Below are positions 43,864 to 52,723 of a stretch of 64,000 bases of DNA, piece by piece. The notes below the pieces were generated by a model. That model did no database searches. It was not told the DNA's origin and worked only from the letters and a program-made list of their open reading frames with translations. The position numbers and the translations under genes were made by a program. This stretch comes from Planctomycetota bacterium (lineage in GTDB: Bacteria > Planctomycetota > UBA8742 > UBA2392): assembly GCA_020849795.1 (NCBI GenBank), contig JADZFR010000036.1, positions 1-64,000 of the forward strand. The letters run 5' to 3'. The stretch's first letter is position 1. The number at the start of each line of letters is the position of its first letter.

Positions 43864-45468
43864 TTAGTTAACCGTCAGCGGAATCGACGCCGTGTTGGTC
43901 TTGATCGTGTAGAAACCCCACTGTGCCCACCAACCGCCGGCCGGGCGGCAGTGCGGCGCCACGCAGGTGATGGTTGCCCCGCCACGGGCGTTGGCCCAGA
44001 TGGTGTCGGCGTTGGGGTTGTAGGTGGCGACGGTGCTGTTGCTGACGCGCACGCCTTCCCAACCGCCCAGCGGCGCCCCCATGCCCAGGCCGATGATGCT
44101 GAGAATCGCGCTCATCACGCTGTAGGGCACGTTCAGCAGGTTGGCAACGATGCCGCCGACGCTGAAGCGGTACTGGCCCATGTACAGGTTGAAGTTGTCG
44201 ATCACCAGCACGGTGTAGTTGCTGCCCGGCACCACGCTCTGCTGGAAGAAGCCCTGCTGGGTCATCCAGTTCGTGAGCCACTGCGGCACCATCGACGCCA
44301 GCTGCTGCACATACACCGCGTACTGCGCCATGGTCGGGTACTGCTGCATGCGCTGTGTGATCCAGCTTGCCGCGGCTGTTGCCGCCGCGCCGACGGTCTG
44401 CTGGAACAGCGCCATGTTGAACGGCTGTTCGGTCTCAAAGCGGCCGCGGGCCAGCACGCTGCCGCTGCTGCCGGGCCACAGTGTCATCTGGGTCGAGCCT
44501 GCGGTGACGCGCACCAGGTCAGACGGGATCAGGGTGTTGATCAGGTCGTGCGGGGTCTGCAGCGTGGCGCTGACGCCTGCGGCCCAGGTTGCGATCTGCT
44601 GCGCGTACTGGCCGATGACCGGCACGTTTGCCAGCGCGTTGCCGGCCCACGCCAGCAGCGCCATCACGCCGCGGATTTCTCCCATCAGCAGGCTTGCGAA
44701 GTCGGCCTTGAGCAGCGCTGACTCAATCATCGCCGCGGTGCCGTTGTACAGCGGGCTGCCGCTGCTGTAGATCTGGGTCAGCGAGACACCACCGGCGTGC
44801 GCCAGCAGGTCAAGGATTTCGCTGTTGTCGAGCAACTGCTGAAGCACTGCCAGCTCTGCGTCGCTGAGGTTGTTGTTGAACGTGCCGATCGTCTGCAGCA
44901 GGTCGGCCTGCTGGCCCAGGGCCCCGCTGGCAACGTTGGCGTCGGCCGCTGTAATCAGGCCTTCCTGCAACAGCGTGTCCACAGTCTCGACGGCCAGCAT
45001 CACCAGGCGGCTGAGGCCGTTGGCGGTGACCGCGTCAAACGTGCCGCGCGTGTACGTCAGCGTGGTCTCGAAAGCGTGAATGGTCAGGGGCTGCGGGTGG
45101 CGGTCCAACGTGTCGCCGTTCATGTCAATCAGCGCCAGGTTGACAATCGTGTCGGTCTGGGCAAACGGCGGCACAAGCACATAGGCTTTGCCGGCTTCGA
45201 CATGGAAGGGCGGAATGGCGGCTTTGTCGGTGCCGTTGTCGAACTCAACGAGGAAGCCTGCGTTGATCTCTGAGCCCGAACCCTTGACTTCAATGGCAAG
45301 AATCTCGCCCGGCTCGGCACTCTGGGCCGGCAGGGTGCTTGAGCCGAAGCTGACCGGCTCAGGCTTGCTGTCTTCTTTGGCTTCAGGCTGACAGGCGGCT
45401 GCCAGTACGGAAAGGGCCGCGGCCAAGGCGAGCGTGGCTCGCTGTGCCAATTTGCGTGTCAAAAACAT
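43864..45468 (-). CDS. Lipoprotein with long helical region, function unknown
   Basis: This 534-residue protein has a type II signal peptide with a lipobox at LAAAC (Cys26). A short beta-rich domain follows (about 40-130, SAEPGEILAIEVKGSG), then a long, Ala/Gln/Leu-rich helical region and a C-terminal hydrophobic stretch (SVMSAILSIIGLGMGAP). The final segment has two cysteines (TCVAPHC). I recognise no family. The AEPGEI-type N-terminal domain resembles IPT-like folds used for binding. It is divergent from the lipoprotein at 45700 with 231 bp between, presumably holding both promoters. Confidence 0.72.
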   Translation of the reverse strand: MFLTRKLAQRATLALAAALSVLAAACQPEAKEDSKPEPVSFGSSTLPAQSAEPGEILAIEVKGSGSEINAGFLVEFDNGTDKAAIPPFHVEAGKAYVLVPPFAQTDTIVNLALIDMNGDTLDRHPQPLTIHAFETTLTYTRGTFDAVTANGLSRLVMLAVETVDTLLQEGLITAADANVASGALGQQADLLQTIGTFNNNLSDAELAVLQQLLDNSEILDLLAHAGGVSLTQIYSSGSPLYNGTAAMIESALLKADFASLLMGEIRGVMALLAWAGNALANVPVIGQYAQQIATWAAGVSATLQTPHDLINTLIPSDLVRVTAGSTQMTLWPGSSGSVLARGRFETEQPFNMALFQQTVGAAATAAASWITQRMQQYPTMAQYAVYVQQLASMVPQWLTNWMTQQGFFQQSVVPGSNYTVLVIDNFNLYMGQYRFSVGGIVANLLNVPYSVMSAILSIIGLGMGAPLGGWEGVRVSNSTVATYNPNADTIWANARGGATITCVAPHCRPAGGWWAQWGFYTIKTNTASIPLTVN

Positions 45469-45699
45469 GGGCGTCGTTCCTCACAATAGGTCCAAGGGAT
45501 CGTGCAAACTGCGTCAGTTGTCCGAATGAAGGGGGAGAGCGTAGGCGCTGAGCCATTGATCTCAAGGAAAAACCCTGAAAATCCGATGATGAAACGATGA
45601 CGCCGACAACCCCCTGCAGTTGTCATCTTTCCAGTGCTTGCGCAGGTAATGACTTGCGTAAACAATATAGGGGCGGGCGAACGCAAGCTGGAGATCGCT

Positions 45700-46437
45700 G
45701 TGATTTCAACATTTCGCCCCCTCACCCTTGGCGCGCTGCTGCTGGCAATGCTGGCGGCGGGTTGTTCCTCCACCCCGGCCAAGGTCGAGCGTCAGCAACG
45801 CGAGTCGCCGCCCTACACGATCATCGTGAGGCAAGAGCGCTCGGCCCGTGTGTCGTCGGACGGGTTCAGCGCCTCATTCGGGTTTGAGGTGATTTCACCG
45901 CTTGACCTGGCGCGCAACTCGCTGGTCCAGGAACTGACGCAGGAGGTTGTGCTGGAGCGCAAAGACGGCTCCACTTCAACCCGCAGCTTGCGCCTTGTCG
46001 AAGCCTTCAAGCTTGAGCGCCTGTTCATCGACGCGCAGGGCCAGAACCACTACCGCTTGCTGTTTGGGCAGGGCGACCACCACTCGATCAAGGGCCTGAG
46101 TGAGTTGCCGGCCGACGTGATCGGAGTGACGGTGCATCGCCGGGTGTTCGCGTACGTGGCCAACGTGTATGGCGCCGACTTCACGTCCAACGGATTCGCG
46201 CACCTGCCGCGCAACCAGGACGGCAGCGTCATCACAAAGGCGCCGCGCAAGTTCAACGAGATGTACCAGGAATTCCATGAAACGCGCGGATGGCTGGAAG
46301 ACTCCGCCGATTCACTGGGACTGGTGTACCGGATCGAGTACCACCTGGTGCGCACCGGCAGCGGCAGCCCGCAGTTCGTCATGGACCGTGCGGGCGGCCT
46401 GGGTTACGTCGAAGAACCCACCGTGATCGTGCGCTAG
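45700..46437 (+). CDS. Lipoprotein of unknown function
   Basis: This 245-residue protein is started here at GTG 45700 (GGAG site 9-12 bp upstream), which places the signal peptide (MISTFRPLTLGALLLAMLAAGC) at the N-terminus with the lipobox at LAAGC. The mature part is a mixed alpha/beta domain without recognised motifs; YTIIVRQERSARV and LVYRIEYHLV look like beta strands. An in-frame ATG at 45634 would place 22 residues before the signal. The stop overlaps the converging gene as CTAG. The function is unknown. Confidence 0.72.
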   Translation: MISTFRPLTLGALLLAMLAAGCSSTPAKVERQQRESPPYTIIVRQERSARVSSDGFSASFGFEVISPLDLARNSLVQELTQEVVLERKDGSTSTRSLRLVEAFKLERLFIDAQGQNHYRLLFGQGDHHSIKGLSELPADVIGVTVHRRVFAYVANVYGADFTSNGFAHLPRNQDGSVITKAPRKFNEMYQEFHETRGWLEDSADSLGLVYRIEYHLVRTGSGSPQFVMDRAGGLGYVEEPTVIVR

Positions 46438-47147
46438 GCAGCCTTGGCGTACAAGCCGCTAAGGGCGACTTCGCTTTCTTCATCCAGGTCTTCGAAGCGC
46501 AGGCCGATCGTGCGGCCTGACAGCGAGCGGTGGCGTTCGACGAATGCCAGCCGTGCCGAAAGCTGAACGATTTTGCCCTCGTCGAGCGTGAGCGATGCGT
46601 GTGCCGTTCCGCTGCCCACGACGTTCTCGATGGCTTCGAGTTCATCGGGCTTGAACTTCACGTCGGTGGCGTCGATCGCAACTCCTCGCGCCGAAAGGTC
46701 GATCGTACGCGTCTTGAAGCTGACGCCGGCGACATTGATTTCGATCGGCAGGTCGACGTGAACGCGCGGTACAGCGCGCCGGGTAGTCTGCCGGAACAGG
46801 CTGGCGAGCGCGTTGTGCACAACTTCTTTGACAAGCCGGCCGCGGATCGGGCGCTGGAACTTGCCGGCCAGCTGCACACCCTTGATGCGCGACTCTTTCT
46901 CGGGGCTGACCAGTGCCACCACGGGCAGACCGGGCAGCATGTCGTTGGCAAAGCGGCCCACGGCCAGGTTGTCTTCGACCACGCTGCCGTAGTCCATCAC
47001 CAGCATGTCGAACAAGCCGGTCGCGAGCTTGGCCTCAGCGTCGGCGCGGGTGATCGCAATGCTGACCGCATGGCCGGACCCGCGCAGCAGGCTGCGCACC
47101 AGGTACGCAGATTCCTCGAACAGGTCGGTGATGAGCACGTTAGCCAT
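46434..47147 (-). CDS. Receiver-like plus PilZ domain protein (c-di-GMP binding)
   Basis: This 237-residue protein has an N-terminal CheY-like domain (about 1-110: MANVLITDLFEESAYLVRSLL, LVMDY) and a C-terminal PilZ domain (about 115-225). The PilZ motifs are present: RRAVPR for RxxxR and DLSARGVAI for DxSxxG, so c-di-GMP binding is likely. The CheY-like domain keeps an Asp at about 52 (MDYGS), but other acidic-pocket residues are weak, so phosphorylation is uncertain. A GGAG site supports the start at 47147. A role in surface or motility control is inferred from the family. Confidence 0.85.
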   Translation of the reverse strand: MANVLITDLFEESAYLVRSLLRGSGHAVSIAITRADAEAKLATGLFDMLVMDYGSVVEDNLAVGRFANDMLPGLPVVALVSPEKESRIKGVQLAGKFQRPIRGRLVKEVVHNALASLFRQTTRRAVPRVHVDLPIEINVAGVSFKTRTIDLSARGVAIDATDVKFKPDELEAIENVVGSGTAHASLTLDEGKIVQLSARLAFVERHRSLSGRTIGLRFEDLDEESEVALSGLYAKAA

Positions 47148-47250
47148 GGCGGACTCCGGTGGTGGACGCATTTTCCCGTCAGTGCGGGACATGCGTTTCA
47201 TCGGCTTAAGCGTGTGCGTTTCTTTTGATTTTATTGGCCGCAAATGGTTT

Positions 47251-47272
47251 GCCCCGCGATTGCTCGCGGGGC
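47251..47272 (-). terminator. Hairpin downstream of valS
   Basis: A perfect 9-bp stem (GCCCCGCGA / TCGCGGGGC) with a 4-nt loop, 22 bp past the minus-strand stop, is followed by AAACCATTT on that strand. Confidence 0.72.
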
Positions 47273-47293
47273 CGGTATGACTGCGGCGACTGT

Positions 47294-50074
47294 CTAGGCC
47301 GATGGCTTGTCAGGCGGCTTGGCCTGAGCCTTGGCGCGGGGCTTCACTTCTTCGATGTGCTTGTCCACGCGTTCAAGCTCGGCCACCAGCTCGCTCAGCT
47401 TGTCGCGGTCGCGCTGTACGACATCCTTGGGCGCGCGCTCGATGTAGCTCAGGTTTTCGAGCTTGCGCTTCAACTTGGTGACGCCCTCGGCCAGCTTGGC
47501 CTGGTTGGCCTCAAGCCGCAGCAGCTCCATCTTGAAGTCGATCAGGCCCTCAAGGTTCACGTACGCCTCGTTGCCGCCGCCAAGCACCGCCGTTGCCGCA
47601 GCCTTGGGTTTGCGGGCGCCCACCTCGGCGGTCAGGCTTGCCAGGCCGGCGAGCTTGCACACGGTTTCGCGCTCGGCCTGGCCCAACATGTCGAGTGCGG
47701 CTTTGTCGGCGAGGCGCAGCGTGCCTTCGATCGCGGTCTTGGGGTCAATGGCGTGCTCGGCGCGGATGTTGCGAAAGGCCCGCGTCACCAGCTGGATGAA
47801 GGCAAAGCGCGCCTGCGCCTGCTCAAACACCCGGTCTTTGCTGGCCTTGGGCCACGACGCGATTGCCAGGCTGAGCTCGGGCGTGTCACCACGCAGCGCC
47901 GCCAGCATCGGCCGCAGCGTCTGCCAGATTTCCTCGGTAATGAACGGCACGTACGGGTGCAGCAACTTCAGCGTGCCGTCGAGCACGCGCACCAGCGTTG
48001 CCTGCGCGCGCAGGCGTGAGCGGTCGCCGCCCTTGCTTTCGTACAGGCGCGCCTTGACGGCCTCGAGGTACCAGTCGCAGAACTCGTCCCACACGAAGTG
48101 GTACATGGTCTGGGCGGCGTCGTTGAACTTGTAGCGTTCAATCGAGTCGGTCACGTCCACGATGGTGCTGGTCAGCTTGCCCTCAATGAAGCTGTCCTCA
48201 AGCTCGTTCACCTGGCCCTCGGCCAGCGCGGCGCGCTCGTTTTCGGACAACGCCTTGAGCTGGTCTTCGAAGTCTCCCAGGTTGCTGATCACGAAACGCG
48301 AGGCATTCCACAACTTGTTGCAGAAGTTGCGGCCCATCTCGAACTTGCTTTCGGACAACTTGATGTCCTGGCCTTCGCTGGTCAGCAGCGGCAGCGTCAG
48401 GCGCACCGCGTCTACGCCCCACTGCGCGAACATGTCCAGCGGGTCGATGCCGTTGTTCAGCGACTTGCTCATGCGCCGGCCCTGCGCGTCAAGCACCGTC
48501 GCGTGCAGGTACACCGTGCTGAACGGTTTCTCGCCCAGGAACTCGTAGCCGGCCATCACCATGCGCGCCACCCACAGGTAGATGATGTCGCGCGCGGTAC
48601 TAAGGAAGTGCGTCGGATAGAAGTAATCCAGGTCAGCCGTCTTCTCGGGCCAGCCCAGCGTGCTGAACGGCCACAACCAGCTGCTGGCCCAGGTGTCCAG
48701 CACGTCGTCGTCCTGCCGCACCAGCGGCTTGCCGCTTTTGGGGTGCAATGCTCCGGGCGCGGGGTCTTGCCGCAGGGCCACGGTGTTGCCGTCTTCGTCG
48801 TACCACACCGGGATGCGATGCCCCCACCACAACTGGCGGCTGATGCACCAGTCGCGCACATTTTCAAGCCAGCTCAGGTACACCTTTTCCCAGCGCTCGG
48901 GGATCAGCGTGATTTCGCGTTTGCCGTCGGGGCCGGGTTTCACGGCTTCGATTGCCGGCTTGGCCAGCGGCGCCATGGACACGAACCACTGGTCTGAGAG
49001 CAGTGGCTCAATCGGTGTCTTGCTGCGGTCGCTGTGGGGCACCTGGTGCGTGTATTCTTCGACGCGCTCGACCAGCTTCAGGGCGTCGAGTTCTTCCACC
49101 AGTGTTTTGCGGGCCTTGAGTCGGTCCTCGCCGGCGTACTTGCCCGCCTGCTCGTTGAGCGTGCCGTCTTTGTTCAGCACGTTGATCATGGGCAGGCTGT
49201 GGCGCTGGCCGCGCTCATAGTCGGCAAAGTCGTGGCCGGGCGTCACCTTCACGGCGCCCGTGCCGAACTCGGGGTTCACGCTGTCGTCGGCGATGATCGG
49301 GATTTCGCGCCCGGTCAGCGGCAGCACCACGGTCTTGCCGATGTCGTTCTTGAAGCGCTCGTCGTTCGGGTTCACCGCCACCGCGGTGTCGCCGAACATG
49401 GTTTCGGGCCGCGTGGTGGCTACCACCACGTACTTCTCGGGCATTTCCTTGTAAGGATAGCGCAGGTACCACAGGTTGCTGCGCACTTCGCTGGTTTCGA
49501 TTTCGTCGTCGCTGATCGCGGTCTGCAATTTGCAGTCCCAGTTGATCATGCGGTAGCCGCGGTAGATCAGGCCCTTTTCGAACAGCTTCACGAAGCTCTC
49601 GCGCACGGCGCGCGTCAGGCCTTCATCCAGTGTAAAGCGCGTGCGCGACCAGTCGCAGCTTGCGCCAAGCTGGCGCAACTGGTTGAGAATGCGGTTGCCG
49701 TACTCGTCTTTCCATTTCCAGATTTCGGCTACAAAGGCTTCGCGGCCCAGCTCCTGGCGGGTTTTGCCCTCGTCCTTGAGCAGTTTTTTTTCGACCACGG
49801 CTTGCGTGGCGATGCCGGCGTGGTCGGTGCCCGGCAGCCACAGCACGCAGAAGCCCTGCATGCGTTTGAAGCGCGCCACCACGTCTTGCAGCGTGTTGTT
49901 GAGCGCGTGGCCCATGTGCAGCGCGCCGGTCACGTTGGGCGGCGGAATCATGATGGTGAAGGGCTTTTTGCGAATGTCGCGCACGGCCTTGAACAGCGCG
50001 TGCTCTTGCCAGAACTGGTACCACCTGGATTCGATCGTTCCCGGCGTGAACCGGGGCGGCATTTCGGCAGGCAT
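47294..50074 (-). CDS. valS: Valyl-tRNA synthetase
   Basis: This 926-residue class I synthetase charges tRNA-Val. It has the HIGH motif as HMGH at 53-56 (PPPNVTGALHMGH), the editing CP1 domain with TTRPETMFGDTAVAVNP, and the KMSKS motif as RMSKS (GRRMSKSLNN). A C-terminal coiled-coil arm is present (KLKRKLENLSYIERAPKDV), as in other bacterial ValS. I start at 50074 (MPAEMPPRF); another ATG at 50095 is possible. The 207-bp leader has no T-box pattern that I can recognise. Confidence 0.97.
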   Translation of the reverse strand: MPAEMPPRFTPGTIESRWYQFWQEHALFKAVRDIRKKPFTIMIPPPNVTGALHMGHALNNTLQDVVARFKRMQGFCVLWLPGTDHAGIATQAVVEKKLLKDEGKTRQELGREAFVAEIWKWKDEYGNRILNQLRQLGASCDWSRTRFTLDEGLTRAVRESFVKLFEKGLIYRGYRMINWDCKLQTAISDDEIETSEVRSNLWYLRYPYKEMPEKYVVVATTRPETMFGDTAVAVNPNDERFKNDIGKTVVLPLTGREIPIIADDSVNPEFGTGAVKVTPGHDFADYERGQRHSLPMINVLNKDGTLNEQAGKYAGEDRLKARKTLVEELDALKLVERVEEYTHQVPHSDRSKTPIEPLLSDQWFVSMAPLAKPAIEAVKPGPDGKREITLIPERWEKVYLSWLENVRDWCISRQLWWGHRIPVWYDEDGNTVALRQDPAPGALHPKSGKPLVRQDDDVLDTWASSWLWPFSTLGWPEKTADLDYFYPTHFLSTARDIIYLWVARMVMAGYEFLGEKPFSTVYLHATVLDAQGRRMSKSLNNGIDPLDMFAQWGVDAVRLTLPLLTSEGQDIKLSESKFEMGRNFCNKLWNASRFVISNLGDFEDQLKALSENERAALAEGQVNELEDSFIEGKLTSTIVDVTDSIERYKFNDAAQTMYHFVWDEFCDWYLEAVKARLYESKGGDRSRLRAQATLVRVLDGTLKLLHPYVPFITEEIWQTLRPMLAALRGDTPELSLAIASWPKASKDRVFEQAQARFAFIQLVTRAFRNIRAEHAIDPKTAIEGTLRLADKAALDMLGQAERETVCKLAGLASLTAEVGARKPKAAATAVLGGGNEAYVNLEGLIDFKMELLRLEANQAKLAEGVTKLKRKLENLSYIERAPKDVVQRDRDKLSELVAELERVDKHIEEVKPRAKAQAKPPDKPSA

Positions 50075-50241
50075 GTTCGCACTCCATGGCCCCATGTCCA
50101 GCCTGCGCCGGTGGCTCCGGCAGACAGGCGTGAGGCGGCGGCTCTGTCCTGTAAGTGTGGACCCCCGTGCGGGCAATCCACGACAAAGCGCAGCGGATGA
50201 TAACGACCCACGGTTGCAGAGAAAGGGCTTGGGCCAACAGA

Positions 50242-50263
50242 AACCCCGCCCAAGGGCGGGGTT
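50242..50263 (-). terminator. Hairpin downstream of the toroid lipoprotein gene
   Basis: A perfect 10-bp stem (AACCCCGCCC / GGGCGGGGTT) with a 2-base loop (AA) is followed by TCTG on the minus strand. It lies 18 bp past the stop at 50282 and ahead of valS. Confidence 0.75.
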
Positions 50264-50281
50264 CGTGCGGCATGCAAGGCG

Positions 50282-52648
50282 CTAGTCCTTTTCCGGCAGC
50301 TTCAAGTAGCGGTAGTAAGTCTGTAGCGTCAGGCAATTGATCGCCGTGGAATACACGCGGCCGCCGGCCTGGCCCCAGGCATCGACTGCATCCCAACTGC
50401 CGTGTTCGTCCAGAATGTCCTTTGTGATGTGGCCCTTGCGCTTGTCGGTGGCGTGCCATCCGCGCTGGTTGTCCAGCAATGTGCGGGACATCGCCTTCTC
50501 CCACGCCGCCCAAGTGCTGCCACCGACCTGGTACAACGCCATGCTGGCCATGTACCAGTAGTAGTAGTCGACCCTGTCCCGATCCCAGGTCGGCAGATAC
50601 GACTGTTCGACACAGACCCGCGCCAGGGACTTCACTACGCGATCATTGAGATCAGCCTTTCCCGTCCAGAGCATGCTGGTGATGTAGATGGCATCCATGC
50701 TCGGGTTGTGTTCGTAATCCGATGCATTTCTCAGCCGCGCGTTGTTGCTGCCGGGGGCGTCGTAGCCGGTCTTGGGATAGCCATTGACGTCCACCGTCAC
50801 CATCTTGAACCAGTCCGCGGCATCGGAAAATGACTTGCTGGTGTCGACATCAAGCCCGGCCGTCTTCGCGCTCTTGAGGGCCATCACCATCCAGCCCGTC
50901 ACCGACGAATCGTTGACCCCCGGCTGCACGCCATAGCGCCAGCCCATGCCCGGGTTCTGCGCCTTCAGGATGAATTCCACGGCCTTGTCCGCGATGGGCT
51001 TCACGTCCGTGTCGCCGGACAGACCGAAGATTTCAGCCATCGCCATGGTTGCGATCGCATGGTTGTAAACGAAGTGGTCGTCTTCTTTGGCGCCGAAGCA
51101 CCCGTCGTTGGACTGGACCTTCTTCAGGTAGGCCATGCCATAGCGAATGGTCTCTTTGAAGTCACCCGACAAGTGCGAGTTGCCGGCCCCGGCAAAAGCC
51201 AGCAGTGCCAGGCCGGTCAAGCCGATATCGCCGCTGCTCTCCCAGCCCTTGTCGCCATCGGGTGCCCCCACCGAAACCCAATCAATGTTGTAGGTCTTGG
51301 CCGCGTTCGCGCGCCTTGAGTCATCGCTGAACGTGGTGGCGCTCCAGTGTCCCCTGAAATTCTGGTGGTCTTTCAACCACGTCAGCGCCGCGAGCACCCG
51401 GTTGTCGTGAGGTCGCCCGCCGCCGCCTTTCGCGGTGCGGTGGCTGTAGCCCTCTGACGGCTTTGCGGCCTGATCTTTGGCAAATGCGCTGGCTGGGTCG
51501 TCCTTGTCCGGCGCCGACGAATCGCCGTCTTTTGGACGCTTGCCGGTGTTGTCGCCCAGGTCGCGGTTGGGGCTGTCGCTTGGGTCTTCGTTGACCTCGT
51601 CTTTCGCATCCTCAACGATCCTGTCGTCCTCGGTCGGATACTCGCGCTCAGGCTCATCTTTAGGGTACTCGACTTCACGCTCACGCGGCATCTCGGGCGG
51701 CGGCGGCGTTGGCTCATACATGTGGGAAGGCAGAACAATCTCCAACTTCTTCTTGCCGGCGCTGATTCGGTTGGCGTTGACCCTGGCCAGGGCCTGCCAC
51801 GTCAGGTCCACGAAAATCCACGGCGGCGAATCGTCTGCCGTGCGCGCGCCTGCGCTGCCAAGCTGCACTTTCTCGATGTCTGCACCGGACTTGCCGATGT
51901 AGTCCTCAACCGCCTTGGTGACGCTCGTAACCCAATTTTCGCGGCGCGCCTTGCGTTGGTCGCTGGCTTGCCGGCTGTCGCCGTCGGCAGCAATGATGTC
52001 AGAAATGGCGGTGAACGTGCCTTCCACGACCTTGCGTCCGCGGGCGTCAATCGCCACGACCGCGTGGGCCGCCTGGCGCTGAACGTCCCATTGAATGTAT
52101 GCGCTGACGCGTTCTTTCGGGATGCTGGGCGTAGTGCTCAGGCCCTCGTCCTGGGGCAGCTCGGCCTTCAGGTATCCGGTCGGCAGCTTCTCAAAATCCG
52201 GCGCGTGCGGCCCCGTCAGCGGCGAGCTGATCAGTTCCGGCGTCCCCACCGCCAGCTTGTAGATGCCGGCCTCTGCAGCCGCGCTAATGACCGTCCACAC
52301 ATCTTCGCCGCGTGCCTGGGCGGCAACATGCAACGTCAGCACGTTCTCGGACCAGTCACCAACCCAACCCGCATAGCCGATACTCTCATCCTTGTACTTG
52401 GCAAACTTCGAGAGCAGCGGCGCAAGCTGAAGCTGCGGCTTTTCGATTGTGATCGCCTGCTCGCCGTGGAACACATGATGCGGTTTCTTTGCAGCCGGCT
52501 GCTCAATCGAAATGTAGGGCACTAGCAGGCCCTGCACTTTTGGGGCCGGCAGAGGTTGGTTGGCCTGGGGCTGCGGCTCAGGTGCACAACGCGCCATCAG
52601 CGCAACAGACAATGCCGCCAGCACCCATACGGGCATACGCTTGAACAT
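50282..52648 (-). CDS. Lipoprotein with prenyltransferase/squalene-oxidase-like alpha-alpha toroid
   Basis: This 788-residue protein has a signal peptide with a probable lipobox at LMARC (Cys21). A mixed N-terminal domain (about 45-300) precedes a very acidic, low-complexity linker (about 320-410, rich in Asp, Glu, Pro, Lys). The C-terminal alpha/alpha-toroid (about 415-785) has repeated WLKDHQ, GLTGLALLAF, AIATMAMAE and VTGWMVMALKSA motifs, as in squalene-cyclase-like and protein-prenyltransferase-like repeats. No DxDD catalytic motif is evident, so a binding role at the surface is more likely than cyclisation. An AGGAG site supports the start. It lies just downstream of the Sec-rhodanese gene. 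Confidence 0.8.
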   Translation of the reverse strand: MFKRMPVWVLAALSVALMARCAPEPQPQANQPLPAPKVQGLLVPYISIEQPAAKKPHHVFHGEQAITIEKPQLQLAPLLSKFAKYKDESIGYAGWVGDWSENVLTLHVAAQARGEDVWTVISAAAEAGIYKLAVGTPELISSPLTGPHAPDFEKLPTGYLKAELPQDEGLSTTPSIPKERVSAYIQWDVQRQAAHAVVAIDARGRKVVEGTFTAISDIIAADGDSRQASDQRKARRENWVTSVTKAVEDYIGKSGADIEKVQLGSAGARTADDSPPWIFVDLTWQALARVNANRISAGKKKLEIVLPSHMYEPTPPPPEMPREREVEYPKDEPEREYPTEDDRIVEDAKDEVNEDPSDSPNRDLGDNTGKRPKDGDSSAPDKDDPASAFAKDQAAKPSEGYSHRTAKGGGGRPHDNRVLAALTWLKDHQNFRGHWSATTFSDDSRRANAAKTYNIDWVSVGAPDGDKGWESSGDIGLTGLALLAFAGAGNSHLSGDFKETIRYGMAYLKKVQSNDGCFGAKEDDHFVYNHAIATMAMAEIFGLSGDTDVKPIADKAVEFILKAQNPGMGWRYGVQPGVNDSSVTGWMVMALKSAKTAGLDVDTSKSFSDAADWFKMVTVDVNGYPKTGYDAPGSNNARLRNASDYEHNPSMDAIYITSMLWTGKADLNDRVVKSLARVCVEQSYLPTWDRDRVDYYYWYMASMALYQVGGSTWAAWEKAMSRTLLDNQRGWHATDKRKGHITKDILDEHGSWDAVDAWGQAGGRVYSTAINCLTLQTYYRYLKLPEKD

Positions 52649-52723
52649 CAATGACTCCTGTGCAGACCCGGGATGGTCTAGGTGCAAGTCTAGCGGTTAC
52701 AGCGCCGGACTGGGACAGGAATC

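Noticed and set aside
50075..50281. T-box riboswitch upstream of valS
   Set aside because: I found no T-box core sequence (AGGGTGG-like) or specifier-loop arrangement in the 207-bp leader.
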